Positions 9,810 through 19,306 of a stretch of DNA of 21,472 nt are shown one piece after another. Position numbers and translations under genes: made by a program. Position 1 is the stretch's first letter. Every line of letters begins with the position of its first letter. The notes under the pieces were generated by a model. The model made no database searches. It was not told the DNA's origin and was given only the letters and a program-made list of their open reading frames with translations. This stretch comes from Didymodactylos carnosus. Lineage: Eukaryota; Rotifera; Eurotatoria; Philodinida; Philodinidae. The stretch is from NCBI GenBank assembly GCA_905250885.1, contig CAJNOQ010003091.1:1-21472 (forward strand). The letters run 5' to 3'.

Positions 9810-11653
9810 GATGAAAAAAACAATACTTTTGTCATCAATCACAAAAAAAACATTCAACATCATTGTCCATACGATTTGACTTCAGACGATATAATATCTC
9901 ATCAGATAATTTTATCACTTGAATGACAGTTCCAATGCATTCAAAGGAAAACTTATAAAATAACGGGTTCTAATCGAAGAAAACAACTTTGTCACCTGTT
10001 CCAACGTGCTCGAGAAAAAAGGATATACAATTAATGCGTTAGAACGCATCATATTAAAAATTATTTCCTTTCGAACGTCTTTCAACTCGTTAGAATTTAA
10101 ATTATCTCAAATGCATTACAAATAATGAGAATATTTTAAACTCGTTTCAAAACTTTTAGATAAAATTTATGAAACTAACACGTTAAAAACTGTAAACCGT
10201 TGTTAAAATATTTGTTTTTTCTCCTACACTATGTTGAAAAAGTCACTGGCAATTTGACAGAAAATCAGGCATGGGCGAGTCCGAGGGTTCCCAAGTCCAG
10301 TAATCTTTCAGATTCTTTTTTGATGAGTGTGGTTTATTTCTCTTTTTTAATTTACTGAGCCTTGGATAGAAATTTGATTTTTGTGAAACAGAAGGTATTG
10401 TTATTTCGCTTTTCATTTTTCTCTCTTCATTCGTGTTAAAAGTTGATTGGATTAGACTCGAAATACAAAAACTCAAGTTCGAGTCCGAGTTCTTCAAAAA
10501 AATGTCCCGTCCGAGTCCGCCAAGAATCCAGCAGAGAATCCATTACAGACTTTAGAAATACCGCATTTCTTACTAAAACTCGGCGTATACTCTCACACTT
10601 AAATTATTGGATATCTCGTAACGTGCTTGACGGTTGCAATCATATACGAAATAATGAACTTAACATATTGTAACTTGTGCAAAACCGGATACATGTAGAA
10701 AAATGTGAACAAGTTCATAAGCGTTCTAACTCGAGTGCATTGGACCAAGTTGATGTGATCAGGTTCCAACGTGTCAGAATGTGATTTTATGTCATTCTTT
10801 TTACCACTTCCAGCTCACTGTTACAATTTTCAGAATATACATGAATGTAATAGGAAATAGGTTCATACACACTGCAGTGTATATGAACCTATACATCTCT
10901 CCATTTAATTTGTTCTAGCGTTTTTATGAAAATGTTTTGCATGCACGCACGCTAGCTGATTTCGTTTATTCTCAAACGCATTGGAACTTTCGCTCGCCTA
11001 GCAAAATTATCATATATGTGTTGATCATATTATTTAGTCTGAGCTATAGATTGAAAATCATAACTACTAAAAGTTGCGTCCTGAAAAGTGTTTTTAACGC
11101 TAATAAATTGGAGTTACTTGTTGAATTGTCAATCACAATGATGTTATGAATTCATATTGAACAAGTTGTATCATCATTTCTGGTTTGAATACTGATTTTT
11201 TAAGCACAGCTGGCGTATACGATGCACTCACTGAAAATAGAAAAATTTTCATAGACTTTTTAGACTTTTTACGATTTTTGCTGAACTAGATTTCTACATG
11301 TTTCTTTTTTTTATTGCCTGTTAGTTTTGTTAGGATATAAATCAGAAAAATCTGTTTCAGTTGCTTCTCGGTGTAAATGTTAATTAATTATTAGTCTTAC
11401 GTGACATTGACTTTCTTCTGTCAATCACATTTCTTTTTTCAATCTTTAGAAATTAATTATGCTTTAGGCAATATAAAAAAGAGACGGAAAATTAGATCCT
11501 TTTTCTAACACTAGGGGCTCTTCACCATCTATATCACGCATGTAGTCGAAAGAAAAAACCAAAAGATTGTCATCTAATCTATATCAAAAAAATGAGATCG
11601 AACAGGTTTTTTCGTTTTCATCCTAAATTTGATTTTTAACCTGTTTGATTTAA
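9810..11653. other. Intergenic region between convergent genes, with repeat fragments
   Basis: No convincing gene is present. About 9940-10780 contains scattered related words (TTCCAANGCA, GTTCCAACGTG, TTAGAACGC, CTCGAG) in both orientations, suggesting an old repeat. GAGTCCGAG-type words occur near 10270 and 10480-10520; the second resembles the GC-rich cluster near 21050. A 36-bp palindrome sits at 10857-10892. ORFs at 10243-10497, 10443-10673 and 10937-11149 have no recognisable protein features. Confidence 0.5.
10857..10892. repeat. 36-bp near-perfect palindrome
   Basis: The sequence reads ATAGGTTCATACACAC into TGCA and back out as GTGTATATGAACCTAT. The 18-bp halves match with one complementary mismatch pair and no spacer. 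No flanking element was recognised. Confidence 0.85.
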
Positions 11654-13844
11654 TTATTTAAATAGTGTAGTAAACATACCGCTGTCTTTTTCAATCTTCT
11701 TTCTCCAAAACAAGAGTTTTGATCTCAGGTCTTTATGTGTGGCAACATATATGAGCGGATTAAAACAAATAGACGATTTAGCAAATATTGCCGGTAGTGT
11801 TGCAGCCAAAGGTGTTACAATTGATGGATGGATAAAGCTGGAAATTAACGAAACAATGGCATAAGGTGTCCAAGCTATGAAGAATCCCGCTAAAAGACAA
11901 AAAACATCAAAAGTGAACAATTTTTGTAAGAGGAACTCAGCTGAAACGACTTAAAATGTGAATGAAATGATCTGATTAAAATGGAAAAAGAATATGGATT
12001 AATTCTTAAAAAATGAAAAATTTTGATGAGAATTGGAAAACTGGATGGAAGTAAGAATATAGTTTGCCTTCAAATTTGACATGCAATAGTTTTTCCAAAT
12101 TGAAAAAGTTAACTTTACCTATCACTGCAAGAATTATTTTTGTCACTCGTCTTTCTAGTTCAAGTTTTTTTCTCGCTTGTCTATGAGATTTTGTATGTCT
12201 TGACACGTGATGAACCTATAAAAAAAGCCGATAAATACAGTTTATTTGAGTAATATATTAAAATAGTTTGTGATACAAATACACATGATTAACAACTCAT
12301 TCAAACTGCAAAAGGTCATCGCTTCATCATCAGAACGCCCTCGTAATACTCTAATAGATTTAACTTAGATAAATTTTAAAAGGATAGTTATCGAATTTTA
12401 AAATACGTGGAAAAAAATAATGAGAAATTTTTAAAGAGATTTTCAAACGCTTTTCAATTAGATAAAAAAAAATGTGTTAACATCTATTTTTTACTGTTTT
12501 TCTCTTATTAAATTATGTAGTTCACGATTTGTGACAAGTGAAAAAGAAAAAGATATAATGATAAAATTATACACTATTTTAGCAAGTCCCCTTAAATATC
12601 GTTAATTTGTCAGTGTGAATAGTTATAAACTAAATGAATTGAATTTCTAACATCTCACTATGACTTTCTATGTTTATTATCAAACAAATATTTAGTGATG
12701 TCTAATGATAGACTTTTCTCTTAGTCATATTATAAACGACTGAAGAAAATGGAAAATAAATATTTATATGATATATATTTTTAGATATTTGAAAAGAATT
12801 GAATTTGGTATTGGTCACATATTAAAAGGTATATACTCACTGTTCGATATATCTTATAATTACAATAAATTACAACCAATAATGGTAAAAAATAGCCAAA
12901 TATAAATAGTGATATATTATAACTAATTACATTTACTGTTCGACTTTGCCATGTAATCGAACAGGATGTTAAAACACCTTCTAATGTATAAGAAGACCAA
13001 CCGATTAGCGGCGTCAACGACCAAAATAAGCCACCAAAAATACTTAAGGCAACAGAAATAAATGTTGTACGCATTGTTAAGATATTCCTTGACAATGGTT
13101 TAACAATCATATAATATCTAAATAGTTGAGAAATTATTAAATTTATATAATATCAATTATTGTCTTACTTATTCAATGAAACAGCTGTTAACAGATAGAG
13201 ACCGATCATGCCAATACAGTATGCGATAAATCCTTCATAATAACAACCATATTTACCAAAAAGCCATCTATAATAAAAAAGAATTCGATCAAATTATTAC
13301 ATTATTTCATTGTATCACTTTTATTAGTCTAAATGTATCAGAGACACATCAAACGTTGAGTTATATTTTGAATATTATTTATTTTTTTCAATTCAAATAA
13401 TAAAACTTAACTGCATGCAAAATTTGATGTTAATGGTAATGGTATTTCCAATAGAGCACCAATAAAATCAGTTGCACATAAACAAATAAGATATATGTTG
13501 GTTGGATTACGTAAATGTTTCTCTTTACAAAATAAATGTAATACAAAACCATTAAGTAATAAACCAAAAATATATACAACTAATAAATAACTGGCAATCA
13601 GTTTGAGTACAGAACACGGTGCTAAAGCTGCACGAGTCCATATTTCATCTGTCGTTATTAGAACATAAGAATAATTTAATTTATTTTTATCGACAATTAA
13701 AAACATTTGATCATTATAGTCAGATCTTTAAATAAATAAATAGATAAATTCATGAAAACACTAAATTTTTCTTTAAATCAACAGATATCAATAATACTTT
13801 TCATATACTTACATGTTTCCAGTTGCTTTCGAAAGTTTTGACAT
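11654..13844 (-). CDS. Opsin, retinal-binding class A GPCR (Gi-type or xenopsin/ciliary-like); in-frame only across a defective-looking intron
   Basis: Six exons on the minus strand (transcript order): 13844-13813, 13725-13411, 13267-13169, 13117-12841, 12215-12119 and 11889-11654, together 1056 nt or 351 residues plus stop. Exon 1 is only 32 nt and has a perfect GTAAGT donor; it supplies the N-terminus with N10-I-S, and N-Y-S follows near residue 28, both N-glycosylation sequons. Seven membrane helices are recognisable. Key residues are C124 and C201 (disulfide), E127 (bovine E113 position), E195 (bovine E181 position), W280-x-P282 in helix 6, K311 (Schiff-base lysine) and N317-P-L-I-Y321. 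The DRY motif is N148-K149-Y150. The exon 2/3 joint encodes C-R-W only if intron 2 is removed at CAG|TTAAGT, so it may be mutated. The tail is short; AGCG|GTATGT near 11676 could splice to a further exon. Subfamily uncertain. Confidence 0.9.
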
Positions 13845-14326
13845 TTAAAATGTACAAGATGAACAATCATATTCAAATGTTTTTTTTTTAAAATAGCTAA
13901 TTTATAGACGTTCAAAAGTTCTCTCTCACTTTATGTTTAATTATAGAAAATATTGGTATTCGTTTAGCGTGACCCAGAAGCCGATATTATTAAATAAAAA
14001 AGAAGAAAAGGATGTAAATGAATTTTTTTTTTAATATTATTACCGTGAAAACAAAACATTAAGGATGATAGACTGTGAAAGAGAGAACTCTTTTTTTTTT
14101 TATGTTCATGTTTTGAAAAAAAAGTGACATAATTACGTTACAACAGGATAGATAGACTTTTATATCGGGCAATCATCATAATCTATTGCATTAAATGTAC
14201 ATAGAATAAAACAAATGGATCATTCATCTTCGACATTCACTGTTATGCCACGCACGCACAAGAATCGTGCCACAAGGGGGAAGATCATTGTTAAGGTTAT
14301 TTCGCAAGAATATATTCACGGTTATG
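13845..14326. other. Upstream flank of the opsin gene and repeat margin
   Basis: This lies 5' of the opsin on the minus strand and should contain its promoter, but I see no clear TATA box or initiator. It is very AT-rich with T-runs at about 13880 and 14090. From 14241 (TGTTATGCC) the composition changes and includes words repeated at 15500-15540 (TTAAGGTTATTTCGCA versus TCAAGGTTATTGCGTC). This suggests a repeat that was later interrupted by the element at 14327-15491. Confidence 0.4.
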
Positions 14327-15491
14327 CACTCTAAATGTGTGGATGTGTCGCAAAAAAATTAATGTGTCGTAGAGTCTAGCTGAAAAATGTGTCTAAAATT
14401 TTCCCGACACATTTTTCAGCTAGACTCTACGACACATTAAGGGTACCCCCCTCTTTTTTTACCCTCTTGGAAACTAGGGAAGCCGATGTCGGATCGGGTT
14501 CTAATTTATACCAGAGACAGAACATCGAAAAAGAAAATCGATATATTTTTGCCCAGACTTTTCTGACGTGTTGTTCTATGGGTTTTCTGGAAAACTCCAG
14601 TTTTCATTGGCACACATTACGATCCCTCGAAAAAATGGTCCGATCGAGCTAGAAATTTTACCACAGATACTTCAGACCCTATCTGAGGTTCATTTTTTTC
14701 TTTTCGAAGTATTCTTTCCTTCTCGAGATATGCGAAAAATACTGAAAATCCCATATAAAAAACCGGTTTTTCATTTTGTAAACCTTCTCACGCCGAAAGT
14801 TGAAGTCAAAAAGGCTTTTAAAAAGACGAACCTGAGATAGGATCTAAAGTATCTGTGGTAAAATTTTGAGCTCGATCGGATCATTCTTTCGATGGGTCGT
14901 AATGTGTGCCAATTGAAGGCACTATTAAAAAACGCATAGTGAGAAAAACACATATTGTACACAGGGCTCTGTTTTTCAGGGCATTTGCGGCTATGCTTAT
15001 ATCTCTAAGAAAACTCACCAGAAAATTCTGGAAAACATCTTATTTTGAAGAGCATACTTTCTTCTATCATGCTATATATAAGAAAGAAGTTTGAATACAT
15101 AGAAAAGGAGGGGAAAATTTACGAATCTAAAAAATTGAGATTTTCTAGGTTGTGAAGAAAAAACTTTAAAACTTCATAATTTTTTCAAGAAAACTTTAGT
15201 TTTGTGGCAGAAACGCATGAGAAACTGAATATTTTTCCGGTGGCCCGAACGAGACCCGAAATATATTTTTATTTCTCTCGAAGCTCATCCGTTTCCGCCT
15301 CTGGTGTGAACTCTGGAAGCGGTCTCATTTTATAGCCCAGACTTTCCTCTACATTAGACTATGTTCAGCTCAAAATGACAACTTTTTTGCAAAAAAGAAG
15401 GGAGGGGTTAGTTATCCTTAATTTTTTTGCGACACAGGGAGCTGTTTGCGACACATCCACACATAATACGACACAATTTTTTTTAAGAGTG
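14327..15491. mobile_element. Non-autonomous fold-back element with nested inverted repeats
   Basis: The ends are inverted: CACTCTAAATGTGTGG at 14327 against the complement of CACACATAAT...TTAAGAGTG ending at 15491. Both ends carry GTGTCGCAAAAAAATTAA. Inside are a perfect 35-bp hairpin (14359-14440) and a second imperfect fold-back with arms at about 14606-14706 and 14815-14913. The latter share ATTGGCACACATTACG, GATCGAGCT and TTTTACCACAGATACTT. Looser inverted similarity joins about 14490-14550 and 15240-15340. Three ORFs of 62-90 codons lie inside but show no transposase motif. No clear target-site duplication was found, so the exact termini are tentative. Confidence 0.6.
14359..14440. repeat. 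Perfect 35-bp hairpin with 12-nt loop
   Basis: Bases 14359-14393 are the exact reverse complement of 14406-14440; the 12-nt loop is TAAAATTTTCCC. The stem begins TTAATGTGTCGTAG and reaches GACACATTAA at its far end. Any RNA from here would form a long perfect duplex. It lies close to the left end of the fold-back element. Confidence 0.95.
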
Positions 15492-15870
15492 TGGTGCATG
15501 ACTATGGTCAAGGTTATTGCGTCAGTCTTGGTCAACGAGATAGAACAGTTCTAGGATGGTATGCATAATCAGGGCATCAGACTTCGTTTCTTAAGATTGT
15601 GCAACGGCTTAGTATATATATATATGTGCGTTTTTTGTGTAACAGTGTGTGCTATCTTTGTATAAAGTTTTCTCAAATAAACGTTGGGTGAGAAAGATCT
15701 TAGTTCACCCAGGAACCTAACATCCAGTATCAACGAAGGAAATAACTTGGATACGGAAAAAGTAGAAGTTGTCTAGCCAATTTTCAATAAAGAATCCCAA
15801 AAATAATACATACAGAATAGTACCAAAGGAAAAATAGCTAAATTTCATTTTAATCCATTGTCTTTAGAGA
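15492..15870. other. LTR-like remnant or promoter-like tract
   Basis: No gene is seen. TAGTATATATATATATG near 15610-15626 is TATA-like. AATAAA follows at 15676-15681, and CCTAACA at 15716-15722 precedes CAGTATCAAC. This order (TATA, polyA signal, TAACA end, then a TATCA-like word) resembles the 3' part of an LTR. TGTTATG at 14241 could be the matching 5' end if the element at 14327-15491 inserted into it. No second LTR copy, gag or pol is visible, so this stays a weak suggestion. Confidence 0.25.
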
Positions 15871-16222
15871 TGTCAGAATATCAGTACGCAGTGTATTCTC
15901 AAAAAGACACTATTTCCTGGGCTTGCTGGGCTTGGTGCATTCTCATTGACAATACATAATATTAGTGTCGCGATCTGGGAGGGGGAGGTGCAGCATGAGA
16001 GTGAGCCACTATGCAACATTTGTATACTGTCAATGAGAATACACCAAGCCCAGCACATTTTATAGAAATTTATATATTTGCGTATTCTGGTATATTCTCG
16101 TGTATTCTCACTGAGTATATACTTGCTGGGCTTGTTGTATTCTCAGTGAGAATACACCAGGCCCAGCAAGTTTGAAAAAATAGTCTCTTTTTGAGAATAC
16201 ACTGTGTACTCATACCCTGACA
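15871..16222. mobile_element. 352-bp MITE made of palindromic modules
   Basis: The termini are inverted: TGTCAG...GTGTATTCTCAAAAAGACACTATTT on the left and AAATAGTCTCTTTTTGAGAATACAC...CTGACA on the right. Inside, the core word AGCCCAGCA (complement TGCTGGGCT), attached to TATTCTCANTGAGAATA, recurs. Bases 15924-15950 pair with 16029-16055 (26 of 27), and 16121-16145 pair with 16147-16171 (23 of 25). There is no transposase. The ORF at 15873-16058 only follows the repeat. Confidence 0.75.
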
Positions 16223-16985
16223 CCCCTCTTTGTCTTACGAGTGAGTCTCTAGATGATAAATCGCTTTTGTCATAAAATGCTGCTATACCGTTGTTCGCTC
16301 AACTTTTAGCGGCCCCGCTTAGAATCAAAGATTATACGAATAGTTTTGACTGTATGTGTAATTAATGTTGCTCATTATGAATATAATCATTGGAACTGTA
16401 GAATCATTGGCTTTGGTAGAATCGATTTTTTAAAAAATAACAAAGTTGTCAAAGCTAATAATACTTTTTTTTTCACTTCATCATTTTGTGAGAAATGCCA
16501 ATCATGTGCATAATTCTTTTTTTTAGTTATCGAACATCTATCGACAAACTTCCTCTTTTTACTACACTTAACATTCATTTGCCTTTACTGCTGAAAAAAT
16601 AATTACTTAAGATAACACATAACAGTAATTGTTTCTTCACCGCTAAGTTAGATTACGATAGATCAAAACTTGAAAACAGGCCTGTTAAACTTCACCTTTC
16701 GTTCCTTGACCGTGAATGCGAGGGTTCGGATGAACAGGAACGTTATTTATAGTTTTTATAGTCTGCGGTAAACGTAAAATTCTGTAGGAGAATAACGATA
16801 TCAACTCATATAAAGCCTTTTGTCTCTATTTCTCTACATACGTTCTTCTAACTGCTTATTGAAAAGAGATACGACGTTTTTTCAAGTAAGCGTTATTTTA
16901 ATGTATGCCTGAAACATTCACTGTAGAATGTAAGCCTTTTATTATCGGAAAAGCCATGGAACACGACATTACAAAACACAAATGT
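16223..16985. other. No gene seen
   Basis: AT-rich sequence with no convincing ORF, RNA gene or inverted repeat. The minus-strand open stretch at 16387-16578 is Lys/Phe-rich low-complexity sequence of the kind expected by chance. Minus-strand sequence downstream of the hAT remnant (about 16900-16985) might hold its very 3' end. Confidence 0.4.
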
Positions 16986-17195
16986 TCAAATTTGGCTTTT
17001 ATAAACATTGAATATTCCATTGTTTTTGGAGTTAATGAACATAGATTTTTTTGGTTGAAAATAACTGGCAACAGAAAAGGCTGCTTCACTTGGTGTACTT
17101 GTAGCTGGAATTGTCGTACCAAGTTTTGCTATGTCGGCTCCATTAGTATATATTAGTATTCTATCTATACTAATGGAAAGCGCATTAGTATACAA
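16960..17195 (-). pseudogene. hAT-family transposase C-terminal (dimerization) fragment, frameshifted
   Basis: Translated on the minus strand, the first part reads DIAKLGTTIPATSTPSEAAF followed by SVASYF and PKK. This matches the usual hAT C-terminal pattern of small residues, SxPSExxFS and a basic K/R. The similarity then continues in another frame as LTPKTMEYSMFIKAKFEHL, like the normal LSPxxxExLxFIKxN ending. The switch falls at a run of seven T (plus strand, 17046-17052), so a one-base indel there broke the frame. The Arg of the usual SER motif is Ala. Only this end is present, with no zinc finger or catalytic core, so it is a dead remnant. It is on the strand opposite to the small hairpin at 17142-17176. 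Confidence 0.55.
17142..17176. repeat. Short hairpin around CCATTAGTATA
   Basis: CCATTAGTATA and TATACTAATGG face each other across an AT-rich loop of about 13 nt. It overlaps the 5' part of the hAT fragment. No function is evident. Confidence 0.6.
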
Positions 17196-17611
17196 GACAA
17201 AGGGTTTTCTCTCTCGACAATCTTATCCGACTCTCACTGAACTCTCTTTCGGAAATAATCACAAAAATGAATATCTAGATTATTACATCTAAGGTTTTCT
17301 CGAAAACAAGTCCTAATGAGAAAATTAATTTTTCAAGTTTAATCTCCGATTTTAGCTTTTAGAAAAACACTATAAGGAAAACTTTTGGATGTTAACCATG
17401 CTCTTGGTGGTAATATGCTAAAATGCTGAAGATAATTCATTTGATACGCCTGTTCAAATGATGATGTAGCTAGATGTTTCCGAGCTAAATTCTATAAAGT
17501 CGGTAATTGATTCTTATTGTTAATGTTAATGTTTGTTAATGTTAGATAAGATTTCATTTGTTCTACTGTTGATCCAATTTTCATGTTTTTAGATAATTAA
17601 CTTGTATTGTC
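17196..17611. other. No gene seen; flank of a TIR element
   Basis: AT-rich with no coding signal. A short TTAATGTT-type direct repeat occurs near 17520-17545. The long inverted-repeat element begins right after it. Confidence 0.4.
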
Positions 17612-17903
17612 CTGTAGGAACTTATAAGATCCTGTATAATCTTATAATAGGATTTTACATGATCAGCTAGGATATGATATGGTTCCTACTAAGTTCAATA
17701 TTTTTATTTGTTTAACTATTCTTTGATCCCAGCTAGCCAGGATCAGACGATTGAATGCCTGGTGTAGCATAAAGTATTACAGTATTCTTGATATAGGACG
17801 GTAGCAAAAATCCTGCAGGATTCCTATAAATAAGAATCTTATGTCTTTCCTTACAAAATCCTACGGTAAAATTCTGGGAAATTGACACTTCGTCTCACCT
17901 CTT

Positions 17904-18190
17904 CATTACGAACTCCGGTAGCAGTAGTTCGTTACGATCTCGGAGCATAAGAAAAAAGACCGGATGTTCGGGATGGATTTTTCAATTGCAAAAGTCAATA
18001 AAATATGGCAAAAACCAGGATGTTCGAAATGAGATCTGTCCGGAAGTTCGTAATGAACTCTGACAACCCATTAACGATGATTGAAGAGATAAAATTTGAC
18101 TGAGGATCGGAATGAGAAAGTCCGGAAGTTCGTAACGGCAAAGAGAGGACAATCGTGATGAAAACGAGAGAATGTTCGTAACTATGTTGA
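17904..18190. repeat. Left array of degenerate 22-23-bp repeats
   Basis: Copies of a GGAAGTTCGTAACG-like word occur with their TCG cores at about 17968, 18024, 18048, 18107, 18130, 18153 and 18176. The last four are exactly 23 bp apart. The outermost copies (17904-17918 and about 17931) face the other way, as CATTACGAACTCCGG and GTTACGATCTCGG. Individual units differ at many positions, but the TCG and spacing are kept. Confidence 0.7.
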
Positions 18191-18470
18191 TATTTGCTCT
18201 CTTTTCAGAGATTGTGAAGTAACAAGTTTATTTTACAGTCTATGGTAGAGGATGAAGAGCGTTTTGATAAATGTAATCAATCAAGATTGCTTTTATTTTT
18301 ATTATTTTAACTCTAATTAAACAAAAAAGAAATATTTTCTCTTCACTTTTAAATTTAATCTTTAATAAATATTTTATAAATATTTCTCTCTTCCTTAATG
18401 TCTCTTTTTCTTTGTTTTAAAATGACTCTCATTCTTCTATATAGAAACAAAAAGAAAAGTTTTTATATCC

Positions 18471-18776
18471 TTTACGATCTTCCTGTAAATTTTCTTACGA
18501 ACTTCCCGTTAATGTCATCCGGTTCTTCCGGTCTTTTTAAGTAAAAATATCGTTAAACATACATTCCGAACATCCGACATTGTTCATTACGATCTCCAGT
18601 CATTATATAACATTGCCAAGAAATATTTTATTCCGAACACCTGGTCACACCATTCCGATTTCCCTGCTTTTCTGTTACGATCTCCTGTACAATATTGTTT
18701 ACGAACACCCGTCATATATTTTCAGGGATAAAAATTCATTTCCAAACATCCCGTTACATGTCCGGAGTTCGGAATG
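18471..18776. repeat. Right array of degenerate 22-23-bp repeats (inverted to the left array)
   Basis: TTACGAACTTCCCG-like words start near 18472, 18495, 18563, 18586, 18630, 18652, 18674, 18698 and 18739. Neighbours are 22-24 bp apart, and the larger gaps are near multiples of that step. The outermost copy, 18762-18776 (CCGGAGTTCGGAATG), is reversed and is the 14-of-15 inverted match of 17904-17918. The two arrays are therefore mirror-symmetric, including their flipped end units. Confidence 0.7.
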
Positions 18777-19210
18777 GCCTGAGACAAAATGTCCTTCACC
18801 CAAGATTTTGTAGGATTCCTATTTTTTCGTTTTGTATATATTTTCTTTTCTTTTTTATATACGAGAGCACGATCACTGACGTGTTTTGTAGTAAAAATAC
18901 AACTGTACTGTAGAAAATGAAAAATTCTTTTAGGCCCAAATTTTCGCAATTCTGTGAGCCGTTGAAACTCGCTATACTGTTTGACGACGTGTGAGTGAGT
19001 ATGCTCCACAAGTCATGGGCTTATCCCGGTTTCAGAATCGTCTGATTCCGGTTAGCTGGGATCAAAGAATAATTAAACAAATAAAAATATTGAACTTAGT
19101 AGGAACCATATCATATCCTAGCTGATCATGTAAAATCCTATTATAAGATTATAAAGGATCTTACAAGTTCCTACTGTAGGCTAGAGTCCTGCATGTAACG
19201 ACTTTTTGAC

Positions 19211-19306
19211 AACCTATAACCTAACCTATAAAAATTTTCATAACCTAAACCTAACCTAACCTATTCGTGTTTTTCGTAACCTAACCTAGGTTAACCTAAT
19301 ACAACC
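19211..19306. repeat. Interstitial telomere-like AACCTA tract
   Basis: Repeated AACCTA, CCTAA and CCTAAA words are broken by AT-rich spacers and include the palindrome AACCTAGGTT near 19282. The period is irregular (5-7 bp), so this is a degenerate relative of TTAGG/TTAGGT-type repeats rather than a pristine telomere. Confidence 0.7.

Larger units (their letters stand above)
17612..19176. mobile_element. 1.57-kb element with 141-bp inverted termini and inner inverted arrays
   Basis: Bases 17612-17752 and 19036-19176 are inverted copies of equal length (141 bp) with about seven differences, roughly 95% identity. A second, inner inverted pair (about 17860-17918 and 18762-18815) shares ACAAAATC, GTCTCA and the core CATTACGAACTCCGG. 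Between these lie two arrays of a degenerate 22-23-bp repeat in opposite orientation, around an AT-rich middle at 18200-18465. There is no transposase ORF, so the element would be non-autonomous. The layout resembles fold-back (FB/Galileo-like) elements, whose inverted ends hold short tandem repeats, but homology is not claimed. The inner part could also be a separate element nested in the outer one. No target-site duplication was identified. Confidence 0.75.

Noticed and set aside
10243..10673. Two ORFs on opposite strands, Ser/Lys-rich
   Set aside because: Composition comes from repeat words such as GAGTCCGAG; no splice or domain support.
14389..15094. Several 62-90-codon ORFs
   Set aside because: They lie in the fold-back element and repeat the same peptide (WHTLR, ERM) on opposite strands, as inverted DNA must.
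18580..19011. Overlapping ORFs on both strands
   Set aside because: Located in the 22-23-bp repeat array and the inner arm of the TIR element; no coding likeness.
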